A model generated the notes under the pieces. That model made no database searches. It saw nothing but the letters and a program-made list of their open reading frames with translations, and had not been told where the DNA came from. A DNA stretch of 64,000 nucleotides from Melastoma dodecandrum (Eukaryota; Streptophyta; Magnoliopsida; Myrtales; Melastomataceae): assembly GCA_029817715.1 (NCBI GenBank), contig JARUPY010000085.1:3472001-3536000 (forward strand), read 5' to 3'. Of the stretch, positions 1-12,738 are shown one piece after another (position 1 is the stretch's first letter; every line of letters starts with the position of its first letter). A program made the position numbers and the translations under genes.

Positions 1-523
1 AGTTTGTCCCCCACAACAAACAAGACCCCCATTTCCCAAGTATCAATATCACGTGACCCGAGAAGATCATTGCATGTAAGTGTAATTATAATCTCCCTAG
101 CAACACCCTCAATTTGGGAGGAGAGGGGGGGTGTAAGAACAAGGGTTGAGTTAAAGAATGGGGTTGGCACTGCAAAGGTTGCAGAGTTGCACATGCTGTG
201 TGTTTTGTTATGTGTCCGGACAGGAGAGCCCACTGCCAAAAGAAATAAATAAAATAAAAACAACAACACCCCCACCCCTCCAACTCACTTTCCAGTTCAC
301 TCGGTCAACCCTGATCTCTCTGCCCATTTTGATATCCATACCACAAAGCCAATCCAATCCATTCCAACCCAACCCAATTCAATTGTGTTTGCAAATTCAA
401 TTTATGACAAAAATCCCCCCCCCCCCCTGTCTGTGTCCATGAAAAATGAAATTCGGACCATCAGAAAACATGGGCCAGCCATAAATCGCATTTAAAAAAA
501 TAGTAATGCAGGGAGATGATGGA

Positions 524-1264
524 TTAAAGGATTTGGTGTTTCCGTGACACTGACCCGTAAGGCGAGTAAAACACTGGATGAGGAGGCGGCAATGGTGGAG
601 GCAGAGGAGGGGGAGCTGGTTGCGTTGAGATCCCTCCCCCGCTTGTGTAGGACGATGATCCGGGCGATGCCGTTGCCGATCGCGTGCCCCCCTGATAAGG
701 ACTCCCGCTGCCTCCCTGTGTTCTCCCTATGGTTTTATATGTTGTTTAGTTTATCTAGGAGGGAGCCGCAAAGAGAGGAAATTGGGGAAGAAGTTACCAA
801 GGAATAAAACAACTGGAGACCTAGAACTAACTACCTCTCGGAGGCGAAGGGCGAGACCTGCCAAGTGCGGCAATGTTGCAGTTAGCCCTCCGTCCGTCGA
901 TCTTAGGGTTGGGATCGGCGCAAGCCTTCCTGGCCGAATCCGGATCACGAAAAGTCACCTTTTTGTGTTCGGTTTCGGGAGAATGCAGCCAACCCCAGAA
1001 AATGAATGAATCAGTCCAGCAATTCCAGTCCTCATTGAACTTGGTAAAAACGATCGGAATAGGGAGGAAAAAGAAGCTTACGAATCCGTATCCTTTGGAT
1101 TTGCCGGTGCTCTTGTCGTTGATGATCACGGCCTCGAGGATCTCCCCGAACTGCTCGAAGTACTTCCTCATCTCCTCGGTGGGCGTCTCCCAGGCCAGTC
1201 CCCCGACGAAAACCTTGGTGAAGGTCGTGTCCCCAAACTGCGACCGATAGTGCGGGTAAGCCAT
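524..1264 (-). CDS. RRM-domain RNA-binding protein
   Basis: Predicted single-RRM RNA-binding protein of the small plant RRM family (ARP1/RBM24-like), probably binding mRNA. Three exons read on the minus strand: 1082-1264, 835-958 and 524-726, together 510 nt or 169 aa. Exon 1 starts [20 protein letters not shown] and carries RNP2 (KVFVGGL) and most of RNP1 (KGYGF); exon 2 continues with [18 protein letters not shown] and the conserved [10 protein letters not shown] block. The tail is Gly/Ser/Pro rich with two polyproline runs. Donors and acceptors are GT/AG, and the ATG at 1264 opens the conserved N-terminus. The predicted C-terminus is short, ending in HQIL, and may instead splice to an exon further downstream. 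The RRM assignment is firm; the 3' end is uncertain. From memory the closest Arabidopsis relatives are At1g78260/At1g22330. Confidence 0.85.
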
Positions 1265-4094
1265 CGATCCCGTTGCGCAGCTGCAAAGGTCGTGAGTTGT
1301 AGCGACCTTCGGATTATGCAAAAGCACGTGAATTATCGTATCATGAGAAGATGTCTCCAGGGCAGCCACTCTTCACAAGGACCCTGGCTACATTGTTTAA
1401 ATGAAAAAAAAAAATGATAGCTGGTGGGGTTTCCGACAGGTACAAACGTTATTTGCTGGAGAAGTAGTGGGGGGGGGGGGAGGGTGGTAAGAAGAGGTCT
1501 GAGGAAGAGGGTGGTGATGATGATGGTGGTGGTGGTGGTGGTCTTTTTTGTTTTTGTAGGATTATAAAAATGGTGGAAAGACAGCTGCTTCTGCAACAGG
1601 GTGATAAGAGGAGAGGAGAGGAGAGAGAGAGTGAGGGCTGTCTGTCCCCTCCTCACTGTCCAATATATAATTTCAATTGCTAAGGTGATTTTTTCTGGTC
1701 TTAGTGAGATGACATTATTCATATACCCGATGCGGACTAACGGAATTTTTTTTTTCTTTTTACTTATGTGTGTTTTTATATTAATATGGCCTGATTTCAT
1801 TTGTGATTTTTTTTTGTCTTTTTATTTATCTCATGGTATCCAAAATTAATAAAATTATTCTTCTCCAAATCAATAATAAAAAAACCCTAATTGAGGAGAG
1901 CTTGTGGGGGACAACATGTAGTAGACGCAGGAGTCGATGGTCAGGAGCTTGCGGAGGAGGGACCGGACGTGATACGTAGCTCTAAAGAAGTAGAGTCGAC
2001 CAGCAGGAGGGAGGCACAACGAGTTAATGTTGAATTGCTAGGGTTGAAGATGGAGTCGAAGGTCCTCACCATCAAAATTCATGTTTCCAGCATCCGTAGA
2101 GGAAGAAGACAGACCTTCATATGCACCTCCCACTTCATACTCCCCTCAAATCCCAAATTCAATTGTAGCACGCCGTGTCTAGGATATTCTACCAAGACAA
2201 TATCAAGTGAGGAATCGCGACTTTATCTAAGTCGTTATAAAGTGTGGCATATCAGACGATTCAAGGATCATCATCAGGGCTTTTGGAATCGGAAATTCAT
2301 CTCGGAAAAGCGGATGGATCGGGGAATCTCCGAATTTCGACCGGAAGAGGGGCAAGGATTTTGGAACGAAATTACAAAATAATTTAAAATTAATAAAAAA
2401 GGGGAAAAAAATTAAAGATGTTGACATGAAAAATTGTTTAATAAACACACACATATAATATATATATATTAAAAAAACTGTTGTACAGGTAAATTTAACT
2501 TTTTTGTTCGGGGTGTCAGAGCAAGCGGTCAATCAAGGATGTTGACTGGTCTTCCAAAAAGCTAAAAAGGTTCCCGCAGAAAAGAAAAACGAATATTTAT
2601 TTTCAATTTCTAATTTTTTACATATATTAGGGGATAGGGTATAAATAATTGTACAGAAGTTCGTACGTAGCATGTGAATCCTCCTCCTCTCGTTACATAA
2701 TCTATTGTCGTGTCGATGCCCACATTCATATTTGGGTATATTTGGCCCAGCCGAGCCATTACATGAACTGGACCGCCAGAACTATTCCTTGGTTAACCGT
2801 CCGAGGAGGGGGCGGCCAGAGTCTCGTCGGGATTCGCATGTCTCGCCGTAACAAAATGCGAACCGACAGGGCCCTCCCTTGCAAACACGAAACGATCAAA
2901 TGCTTTTGTTAAATAACAACGACGGGGCGACGAGGAGGACGAAGACACTGTGAGGAATAGAAATATAAATATATCTATATATAAACTGATCAATGAGACG
3001 TCGAAGAGGTTTGGATTAAGACAAGGAAGCATCACAAAGCAGCATGCCTTTAAAAAAAAACACTAAACCGCTGTCCCAACAAGATCAAAACACAAGAACC
3101 CGTGGGTGGTCGTGGTGACCTGGCACACTTACACTTACTCTTTATATATTGTAATTATTATGAGAAGAGGAGCTGCCGTGTTGGCTTCGTTACCCTTTTT
3201 GGTGTGTGTTATTTCTCATTGGGTTTCCTTTTTAATTATACTTTCGCTTTTAAAGGGCTGCAAAACCACAAAAACTGGAGGGCTTAAAGAGAAGCCATCA
3301 CCATCTTTCCTGATCGTCTGCCATCGTCCTCCAAAAAGATGTCAATCCCCACCCCATTTTCTCTTTTCCTTTGTTTTTTTGGATATGCAACTCGCGGCCT
3401 CTCACACCCATTAAGAACACGACCATCTTCCTCCCCGGCCCACATCTCTATCACAAATACTTTATTAAAATTCGAAACTACAAAAAAAGTAGTTGATTGA
3501 GATATAGTAGAATGTGTGTGTTCCTATTTCATTTTCATATCAGCCTTTTCTTTTATGTTAGGACAGCTAGACCTCCTCCGTATCAGATTCATGATTTATC
3601 ACAGTCCACGCATTGTGATGCGGAAAAAAAAAGAAGCACTGCCACGTGGAAAAGCCAGAACTGTCGTGGCTCACGTCCTCTGTGAACATAAAAACAGCCC
3701 AAGGGATTTGCCATCAGAATCCTAATTTATTACGAAATAAGATTATGTTTTGTCGTTTTTGCAGTTGGCTAGCGCGTAGGTTTCATAGCTTAAACTGGAG
3801 TCACATTTACTTCTCTTTTTATTCAATTCCATACCAACTACGGATACATACATACAGAAGCTGCCTGAGAGTTTCTGTTTCTCGTAGTCATGGACGGATG
3901 TCCACTGTCAAAAAGAGTGAAAGTTTATTGGCAGCCAGGGAATACGCTTCAGTTTCAGCGGGTCTTACAAAGACCAGCTCCTCAAATCCATTACAGGAAA
4001 TGATTATTGGACTCACTACAAAGGTCTCGACTCCCCTTGGAGACAATCCATTAGCAAGAATGTAGAACTAAATCCAGCAAAACAACCGGAACCC
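1265..4094. other. Intergenic: RRM gene promoter side, then 3' flank of the LRR gene
   Basis: No gene is supported here. The part next to 1265 is the 5' flank of the RRM gene, with GGT-type trinucleotide repeats around 1520-1543 and a GAGAG run near 1610-1630. AT-rich sequence with a short TA repeat lies at 2455-2470. The longest open frame (1891-2382, plus) has biased composition and resembles no family I know. Confidence 0.5.
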
Positions 4095-4190
4095 TCAGCG
4101 TGTGGCCCCCGCGGGCCTTGACCGGCTAGTGAGTTGGCTCTTCGGCCTGCTTATGCTCCTATGCGATGTGCTCCCACCACTGGTCCCTCT

Positions 4191-5981
4191 TCAAGGCGCC
4201 CCTGAGGTACTCTGGTTGGTCACCCGCCGCATCCTCCTGTAAGAACCTCGCCCCCTGTTGCTCCCCAGGACGGCTTTGGCCACACTGTCCTTGAGCACCT
4301 CCCTGGCCTTCCTGAGCTGCTCCTCACCGATGTTGCTCTGGATAGGATTCCCCAGGAGGTTCAGCGCCCGCAACGCGTTGTAGTTCGTCACGAGCTGACC
4401 AAGGGCCTTTGTTGTCGTTATCTTGTTGAAGCTGAGGTCTAGTACCGTCAGCTTCAACAGCCTGTGGAGCCCCTCCACATCGCTGATCTTGTTTCCGGCA
4501 AGGAACAGCTCCTTGATGAAAGTGCAGTTTGACAGGCCTATGAACTCAAAAAGTTATAACAATGGAGGATCCAAAATTAACCGGATCATCAGCTATGCTC
4601 GGAAATAGGGCAATGATGTGTTGCCATGTCCTATTCGGGAGATACGATTGTAGCTCAGGTCGAGTGCCCGCAACCTGGTCAGCTCTCGGAGCCCTTCAAT
4701 GGCGTTGATTTTGTTCTTTGATAGGTTCAGTATGTGGAGGACTTTCGGAAGAGATCGAGGTGTGATCCGTGCTGCAGCAAATGAAGTAGCGAGGTTATGA
4801 ATGTAGGTTTTCGATCATTCCTCTGCCGGTATATATTAAGAGATAGTAGATAGGACACCGATGGAGTTGCCGGATAGATTGATGGACTTGAGGCCCTCAA
4901 ACACAGACATGGCAGGGACAACTTTCAATCCCATTCCTGATATATGAGCAACTGAGGAGGACGAATTGAGTGATTGAATGACATTGTTAGCATGCAGCAT
5001 CTCCTCAGACAGATTCGTGTTATGACGTGGATGCAGATGAGAAGCGTCTTTCGCATGAGAGATGCTCATCTCCGGGGAGGGCGGATAATGCACAGCTTCG
5101 TCGCCGCTTTCCTGCTCTTCATCAGCACCAGGTTCTGCATTGTCAAGATCTTTGACCCATTCCTCCACTCTATTGAAAGAGGAAGACGGTGTTGAGAATG
5201 CAACCCAATGGTTCAGAGGCCAGTCTCGGCTTTCATCGACGCAGTCCAATTTGGCCTTCCCTTTAGCTTTCCCAGAGTTCCCAGCCTTTGGTTCCCATAT
5301 TGGTTCCATAGTGTCTGAGGAGTATCCTCCTGGCTGCTTCAGGGACTTCACTGCGGCACTCGGCTTTGGTTGCTTTGCGCTTGATGGTCGGTGCGCATTC
5401 CTGTGGCTCCATAGGAACAACTTCCGCCACAAGCGCCTACTTCTCGAAGGAAGAACTTGGCTCGAAGAATGCTTCTTCAATATAACTCTATCGGTGCTGA
5501 AACGAGTCATCACCGATGCCGCAGGACTTCCTGGAAGATCTCCCATATTCAGCAGCTTATCAGAAGACTGAGAGAGGCAATCGACCCGTCATCTTTTCAG
5601 TGAGCTTCCTAGTTTCAACATCGGTGAAGCCCAGATCTCTGCTTTCCTAATTCCAGGGTCACTGACATGTCCGCTTAGGACATGGTCCTTGAATGTTCCT
5701 AGTGACTGGTCATTCTTGTCTTCCACATCCATCATGTCACAACCTGGATAAACGGAGTCATCATGAGCTGAACATATATCATGCGCTTGGAGATCGTAAT
5801 CAGAACAGTCCCTTGTAATTGACTGCACTTCTTCATGCTCGTCTTCTCGCCCATATGCAACTTCCTTTGTTAAATCTATGCCAACTGGGATCCCATGACT
5901 TACGGCCTTGACACTATGGCTTGAGTCATCCACAAAGGCTTTTGGTACGGTTGCTCCACATCTCGGCAATTGTGACTCCAA
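4191..5981 (-). CDS. LRR protein, outer arm dynein light chain 1-like (frame-damaged)
   Basis: Plant leucine-rich-repeat protein of the 'outer arm dynein light chain 1' family (At1g78230/At4g03260 type from memory); its role in plants is not established. Exons on the minus strand: upstream ORF 5589-5981, then 4859-5546 (with 14 further in-frame codons above it), 4625-4771 and 4191-4537. SDS22-type repeats run through the last three exons, for example LNLSKNKI, LDLSYNRISRIG, LFLAGNKI and LDLSFNKITT. The N-terminal part holds a Ser-rich region and a basic RRLWRKLFLWSHRN motif. There are several oddities. An in-frame TGA at 5589-5591 separates the two upstream blocks. Another TGA at 4191 is followed by 31 in-frame codons of Ser/Arg-rich sequence, ending at 4095-4097. 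The intron 4538-4624 starts with GC. A segment seems missing after EEQLRKA. It could be a young pseudogene, or the 5' end may be mis-modelled. Confidence 0.6.
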
Positions 5982-8280
5982 GGCCTTTTTTTTTTGGAGG
6001 GGGGGTCTGTTGCAATTTCGAGAGCTTTGTGGATACTTGCATTGTACCTCGACGACTCCACCTGCAACACAGTAGCAAAGACCATCAAGAAAAATAACTC
6101 AAGGGAAGAACCAAATCGAACCGCTACACGACATGACCGACCATCATCACCTTCTTCTTCTTCTTCTTCTTCTTCTTCCCAATAAGCACAGGAAAGCAAC
6201 CGAGCTTGGTCATGATCTTCTAAATCAATCAAACTTTGCAGTAGGACCAATACGCAAATCAACTAAACGACCACACCGTCCTCTCAAGATAGAGAGATGT
6301 AGGTACATATTCACGAAACTTGTGAACTGGTTTTGATTGTAGGTTTACTCAATGCTCAATAATCGCATCGGTAGAGAAACCGACGGAGTCAAAACATTAG
6401 CCGTAGTCGATGGGGAGGCACCACACGACCTGAGACCAGGCAAAACTGAAAAACAGCCGAACACCTGGGGACAAGCAGGTGATGGCTGCCGTTGTAATCG
6501 CAGTGACGGCCAGAGCCATAATCGGAACAGCTTCTGGCCAGGGACCTTTCTCAATATATATATATATAGCAACTTCTAAATTTCATGGACTTTAAAATTC
6601 GTTTTTTTCGAAGAAACTTAATTCGGGACATAGGCTGCATCTTAATAATAAGTATAAGAATTCCTCTTAATCAGCAAGGCAGGGGTAGCAGCAGCACGCG
6701 GGATGATTTGAAAAGAGGACAATGATGGGGATTGACCCTCTCATGACATGACCAATAATTGGATCAATAATCCGATTGTGTGTCATCAAATATTCCTTTT
6801 TTTCTAGATCTGGAAGTCACAGCCTTACGAAAGCATTTAGGACCGACACTAATAGGGGGGAAACCTCTCATCCTTTACGTGTAGGGAATTGACCTCACCA
6901 AATTATTATTATTGTTACTATTATTTCTTTTAAAAACGGATTATTTGGGCCCATATAAGACAATTTCTGTGGGCCGTAAGCCCAACGTACTCGGGCCTGA
7001 AAAATAAATGCCAGGTAACGAAACGATCTTGCCTGTGGGATGGACGGAACGAATGTACCAGAGGGAGCGGGAAGCAGATTAAGCAGTCAAACCAAAACCC
7101 TCATCAAAGAATACTCTCAATCTCGATTGCACCACCTCAAATAAAAGACTGGAAAATAATGAATAAAAAAAGCGGGATATAAACGAGGGGCGGGGGAGAA
7201 TAGACATCCGCAGGGCGCGGGCGAACTGCTCTCGTGGCTTGCCCCACACATCTCATCGCAGTGCCCAAAGTGAAAGGAGTCGAGGTCTTGAAACAGGCGA
7301 GGGAGACAAGTGAGGTGTATATGTAGAAAGGAGGAAACCAATTACCAAAGAAAAAGGAGGAAGCCGGAAACCCCCTAGCTTGATTTATTGGGCCTTCAAC
7401 ACAGGCCCGGTATTAACTATAATTAACGCTGCCCTTTGTTGGGATTGGGAGCGACTTTCGTAATTCCAAATGCTATCTTCTGATTTGATTGAGTGTTACA
7501 ATTTTCTGTTTTTTTTTTTTTAAATTATGAATCTTAGGAGGCAAATTGGGCGGTCCAAGTCACTTGTAGGAAAAGCAATTAGCCCCCAGCTAATAATACT
7601 AAGCATTTGAGTTTTAAGTAAAGCATGTGCGACCCTTAGTTTCTTTCCAAAATAGGTACGACAAATTAGAAGAAACACCACTAAGTTCAAGACATACACA
7701 ACCACCATAACTTCCCCCCCCCCCCAAAAAAAAAAAGAAACTATAATTAAATAAAACAAAAAACATTACAACCACAGCATCTTTTGAGTGTAAAGCAGTG
7801 CAAGAGTTCCTATCGAAACAGCAGTTAGCTTTGGTTTAGCGACCTCTCCCCAGAAGTCTGACGCCTTAGATTCATAATCATATGAAATGGACCGATGGAT
7901 TCTGGTTACTTTGAAATGTAGTTTCCTAAGATTAGTTTCTCGGGCACGATGCATTTTGACCATAGACAAAAAAAACATGATGTTATTTAGTTAGAACTTT
8001 GTTTCTTCGTGGTCCGACCCGACACACTTGAGACAAAAAATTAGATTTACATTAATGTACACAAACATAAAAGAGAGACATGGATTGGCCTTCCTAATGG
8101 ACTTCATACAAAGCCGTGAGGAAACATCGAACACGTGATAGATATTTCGTCGACTAGTTATTAGAGCTCGGGGTGATCATGTATGGTATAATAAACAATA
8201 ATGAACTCCACAAAACGAGTTTAACAATCCGATTATGTATGAGGAGGCGCTGCGCGTTATGGGAAATGGTTTCTCGTTGT
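5982..8280. other. Intergenic, possible 5' exon of the LRR gene at the left edge
   Basis: A further minus-strand exon may lie at about 5940-6062. An acceptor-like TTGCAG precedes a frame reading VESSRYNASIHKALEIATDP, which is broken from the next block by C7 and A10 homopolymers at 5986-6005. A CTT microsatellite sits at 6151-6178. The rest, to 8280, is AT-rich with homopolymers (7500-7520, 7717-7735) and shows no supported gene. Confidence 0.4.
6151..6178. repeat. (CTT)n microsatellite
   Basis: About nine uninterrupted CTT units, which would read as polyglutamate on the minus strand. It lies in the probable 5' region of the LRR gene. Confidence 0.85.
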
Positions 8281-9461
8281 TCAGGAGATATCTTGGATCA
8301 GAGATTCGTCCAAGAAGAACTCGGTCCATGATGGAGTCGTTGCGCACCCTCCCCCATAGCTGCACGTGCTTGTTGCTTCTCCGGGATGGGCGCTGTTATT
8401 GTTCTGGTTGCCGATGGATGATTCTGCTGCCGATGGAGGAATGTTTCCCAGAGAACCAAAGCTGCCCCATGGAACCTCGGATTGATCCTGAGAGGGTGGG
8501 TTGCTTCCTCCTTGTCCGAGATCAGCCATGCGGTATGGACCCCTGATAACTGTATTGTCATTATCGTTCAAAGTGGATGTTGGCAGGTCCAATATATTTG
8601 GAATCGTGGAGGATGAATTCGTTCCTAGAGGCGCTGATGATAAATTCTCTGTGGGAGTGCTGGATGAGCTCATTAAGAGGTTACTGAGGGCCTCGACATC
8701 GGACAGGTTACTGTTTGGGGTAAATGGGTTGGTAGGAATTGACGATGTGGATTGGAGGAAACACTGCAAGTACTGGAGCTTGGCCAATTGAACTGCCTGA
8801 GCCTGTAACCTGAGGGTTTGTTCATCCAGGGGGTTGGGACTGATTAGGCCCCTCAGGTTGGCTAGGGCCAACAGCTGCGGCAAGGTGGAGAAGATGTCAG
8901 TCCTCGGCTTGTGGGTCATCGGATCCAGCCCCATCTGGATCATCTTCTTCTTCAGGTGGGTGTTCCAGAAGTTCTTTATCTCGTTGTCCGTCCTCCCCGG
9001 CAGGCGAGTCGCAATCGAAGACCATCTGCAAGTCAAATTATAAGCTTATATGAGTTCATGAGATCGTTTGACTAATCAGATAATTTAAAAGAAGGTTTCT
9101 CGGCTTACTTGTTGCCAAGGATAGAGTGGAGATGAAGGATCGTCTGCTCCTCCTCCTGGATGAATTTCCCTCGTTTGATGTCAGGCCGGAGGTAGTTAGT
9201 CCACCTTAGACGGCAACTCTTTCCGCATCTGTTGAGGCCTGTAAAAGCAGTAAGAACAAACAAAATAGGCGATCAAGTCTCTTCCTATGACTAAGAAACA
9301 AGCGAGCGACGGAGACGTAATATCGAACCGGCAAGCTTAGGGAGAGCCCTCCAACTTCCATGTCCGCGAGCACTGATATAATCGACGAGCTTCTGGTCCT
9401 CCTCCGGAGTCCACGGCCCCTTCTTGAGTCCGTTCTCGTCGCAAAATGGGGACCTAGCCAT
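8281..9461 (-). CDS. R2R3-MYB transcription factor (MYB53/92/93-like, subgroup 24)
   Basis: Nuclear DNA-binding transcription factor. Three exons, 9329-9461, 9109-9238 and 8281-9025, with canonical splice sites give 1,008 nt or 335 aa. Exon 1 begins [20 protein letters not shown] and holds most of R2. Exon 2 has the R2 third helix ([17 protein letters not shown]) and the start of R3. Exon 3 completes R3 ([18 protein letters not shown]). The intron positions match the common plant R2R3 pattern. The motif just after R3, [20 protein letters not shown], and the [11 protein letters not shown] region point to the MYB53/92/93 clade, whose members regulate suberin formation and lateral-root development in Arabidopsis. 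The C-terminus is Ser/Asn rich and ends in the acidic [10 protein letters not shown]. The class is certain; the exact orthologue is inferred. Confidence 0.92.
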
Positions 9462-10990
9462 TCGAAATCTATCTACTCTTCTTGGTGTGCTGTTTCTGGC
9501 TTAAGTTTGCCTTTACTCCTTCCGCAAAACCCTCATTTATAGACTACCTATTCATGTACAACGTCCAATCACGCCTGGCCATCACTTTTATTTGTTAATA
9601 GTAAAATCATATCTTGACTCTGGAGACACACATCCAATCCATGCATGTAGTTGACAAATAAGAAACAATCTTTTTTAGGGTCTGAAAAGGACAGTTATCT
9701 ATCCATGTCCCCTTTCTTCACCAGGTTATAATATTCGCTACCTCCACCCCTTCGCTGAAACCTTAACATACATTTTTTGGGTCTTCGAGCTGTAGAAAAT
9801 ACAAATGCCCCTTGTTCCACAGCTTTCTCATCTATCTTTCTTAATAGAGTAAAATCGAGATCGGTTCCTGATAATAATTTTTTACTGTATGGTAAAATGT
9901 GTCATAGGTGGGATATTAGACTAGTCGTGCTTGCTTGATCAGACTTCTTTTAGAGTGTGTTCGATACGTGGAAGAGAGGAATTTGACGGGCACCTTTGAT
10001 CTGGTTATACAAATACGGTAAAGTTCCATCCATTTAAGTCACTGCTATAATGTAGCTAGGTAAGCTGAAAACTATCGAGTATGTACCCAATTCTTTTTTT
10101 CGGAAGAGTAGCCGGCGCTAGGATTGGACATTGACATTCCTTGCACGGGAGTCGCTCTCGTTCCGATAACGTAAGTACGATCCCTCTTTGAATGAACGGT
10201 CCAAAGCATATAGCCGTCGAACTCTGATTTAGGGTAACCCTTAACTTGGTTAGGGATCATGGAATTTCTTTACATAGCAATTTCAGCAAAGCTCGGTTAA
10301 GTCTCTAAATTTGGACAACCTACGATTACTGGATAATGTTTTCTTCTTTTTTTTGTTTCATGGGACTTAGCAACAAATCCCCATCAGATGGGAACATAAT
10401 TCGTAGCATGTGGACTATAAAGAAGAAGAAGAAGAAGAAGAAGAAGAAGAAGAAGGCTCAGCTTTATATTACTAAATCTCAAAGTGAAATATCATGTGTT
10501 GTTGGGTTAAACTCTACTTTAAAGTTGATAATCCCATCATACTGTTTTTGCTTGTCCTATCCAAAGGAACTAGTCGAATCCCTTTATTGTTTGGTCACAA
10601 TAAACAATCTCGACCTATTCTTTTTGGGGGGTAGTTAACGAACGGTTCAGCAAAACTCACCCAAACATTGGAAAATTTTGGTAATGAAATCCGCTGACGA
10701 ACTACTTTTTCATTTTTCCAAATTACAACTTTGCCGTGGTTGTGGTCGATCGCCCCAGAATAAAATAAAAGAATTAATTGATGGGGGTGTGAGGTTTTGT
10801 CAGCTAAACAACCCCCCAGATTGTCCCTTGCTTTCTCCATTGGGTTTTCCAACGAATCCACGGCGTTAGAGGAAAAAATAAAGTACCTATTTTTTTTTAA
10901 TTAGAAGGCACCCGAGATTCTATTTGTCCCGACAATAGCAAGTCAATGATCAAAGACTACAATAATATGTACATATATATATGATTTGTG
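9462..10990. other. Intergenic: MYB promoter region
   Basis: 5' flank of the MYB gene, AT-rich, with a GAA microsatellite at about 10420-10455. No coding sequence, RNA gene or element can be supported. Confidence 0.5.
10420..10455. repeat. (GAA)n microsatellite
   Basis: About eleven consecutive AAG/GAA units in non-coding DNA between the MYB gene and the endogenous pararetrovirus. Confidence 0.85.
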
Positions 10991-11145
10991 AGGATAATTC
11001 CGATTTACCCCCGGAAAATAAAAAATTTTGTCCTTTAGGCTACGGAGTTCTAAAATTCCCATTTTACCGCCCTTCCTTTTTTGACTTTTTCTATTACCTT
11101 AATTTAGCTCAAAAATTTTGAAAATTTTTCAAACAAGTCCTTGAA

Positions 11146-12738
11146 ATGGCCGAAGAAGGAAAATCTTCGGGAAATCCTTCTGGGACTCCATCACGATTGG
11201 AGTTCGTTCCAGAGTCTAGACTGTCTCCATTTGGAATTAGCAAGAGTATAAATGATATTTTACCTTAGCTAACAATTCAGGAGAGTACAGAAACTCTAGA
11301 AAGCCGAGACCAAATGGCAAAGGAAGTAGGCTCTACAGTGAATAACATGCTAGACGCATTGGAAAGAGAAAGAAGTTTAAAATGGCCTGAAGCAAAGGCG
11401 ACTTCTGGACTGGAGAGTACTACGGGAAAACCAGTCGAAAGATTGAATCTGGTAGGAAGAAATTCCCAACAGAATCAAGGCAAAGGTGTAGATAAAATGT
11501 ATAAGGAGTCAATGGCCCTTTACATTTTAGATGCACAGAAGTGAAATGCAAATTTGAACTCCCAAAGTGGGGAGTTGGCAAAAGACTTAAGGAAGGCCTT
11601 AGGTTTGGCAGAAGATGCTCCAGTTCATTTAGATAATCGAACGTTTAATGAACTGGTAACTGCGAAAAGGGAAATTTATAGGCCCGATTATCCCCATAGA
11701 ACTAAACAAGAGTTCGTTCCAAGGGATAATGTTTTAAAACCTATAATTACCCCTGGTGCTTTTCTGGACATCGATTGTGAAAATCATGTATCTGAGACGA
11801 TAGATGAGTGGTTATCACTAATTCGAATGATTGCGTCTGCTGGGATATTAGCCCCTGGATTAGTTTATGAATTATGTGTTGTAGCCCTCATGGGAACGGC
11901 GCAAATATACTGGAAATCTTTGATGGCACATACAGACATCAAAGAAAAGATAGATCAGGCGCTGACCGTTGATGGTATATTAGCAATCATCGCTGATGCA
12001 TTAAAATGGGAGTTCTATGGTTTTTCATTATCCACTGAGACTGTGGAAAAAGAGCAATCGTTGACTGCTCTGGTAAAACTACAGATCTGTGATATGTGCT
12101 GGTTTGATAGCTACGTATGTGAATTCCAGAAGTATTATTACAATCTGGACGTAGTTTCTCAACAGTTCATATTGGGAACCTTTTTTGCAAAACTTCCAGA
12201 ACCTTGGCCGGAAGTTGCGCAAAAGGCCTATGAATTACTTCTCAGCGAGGAAAAGATTGTCTATGGACTCGGAGGTAAAATTCAGGCGGTTAAGTACGCG
12301 ATGAGGAAAGCATGTACTGAGCTCCAGGTTAAGGAGGCAGCTAAGAAGCTGCCATACCTAAACAAGAGTTGTTGTTCTCAGATTGAGTATGTACCTGGGA
12401 GGTATAGATGTGATACTCCAGGAGAATCTATGAGAACAAGAAACTTTCTCAAGAAAAGAAAACTTGTTGGATACAACAAGAGGAAAGTTTGGCCCAAGAG
12501 AGACCTCTAGAGGAAATCAAAAGGAGGTCCTGCTTACAAACTAAGGAGGTTTGTGAGGAGACAGACAAACCTTAAGGATAAAGATAGGATCGAAGCCTTT
12601 AAGCGAAAGCATGGCAGAGAACCTAAATGTCCAAAAGGGAAACCGTTGAGCAACTGCAATTGTTGCTAGTTTTGTGGATCAAAAAGCCACAAAGCGGATA
12701 CTTGTCCTCAGAAGAACCAAAGGAGAGAAAGACTCCGA
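11146..12738 (+). pseudogene. EPRV ORF1 5' part: N-terminal region, capsid-like domain, zinc knuckle
   Basis: One reading frame opens at the ATG 11146 and is interrupted by in-frame stops at 11266, 11542, 12508 and 12667. The long open part (11545-12507) is about 320 codons with a capsid-protein-like composition: an alpha-helical central region and a very basic end (KKRKLVGYNKRKVWPKR). It is followed by a CCHC-type knuckle (FCGSKSHKADTCP), itself hit by the stop at 12667. In caulimovirids this is the coat protein that packages the pregenomic RNA. No movement-protein domain is recognisable upstream, so that part is either lost or diverged. Assignment as capsid rests on position and the knuckle, not on a database match. 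Confidence 0.65.

Noticed and set aside
1891..2382. 163-codon plus-strand ORF
   Set aside because: Biased composition, no recognised motif, no plausible gene structure around it; probably chance.
9808..9840. A TTCCACAGCTTTCT string resembling the 5' half of miR396
   Set aside because: The match ends after 14 nt (followed by CATCT rather than the miRNA 3' half) and I see no complementary arm nearby to make a precursor hairpin.
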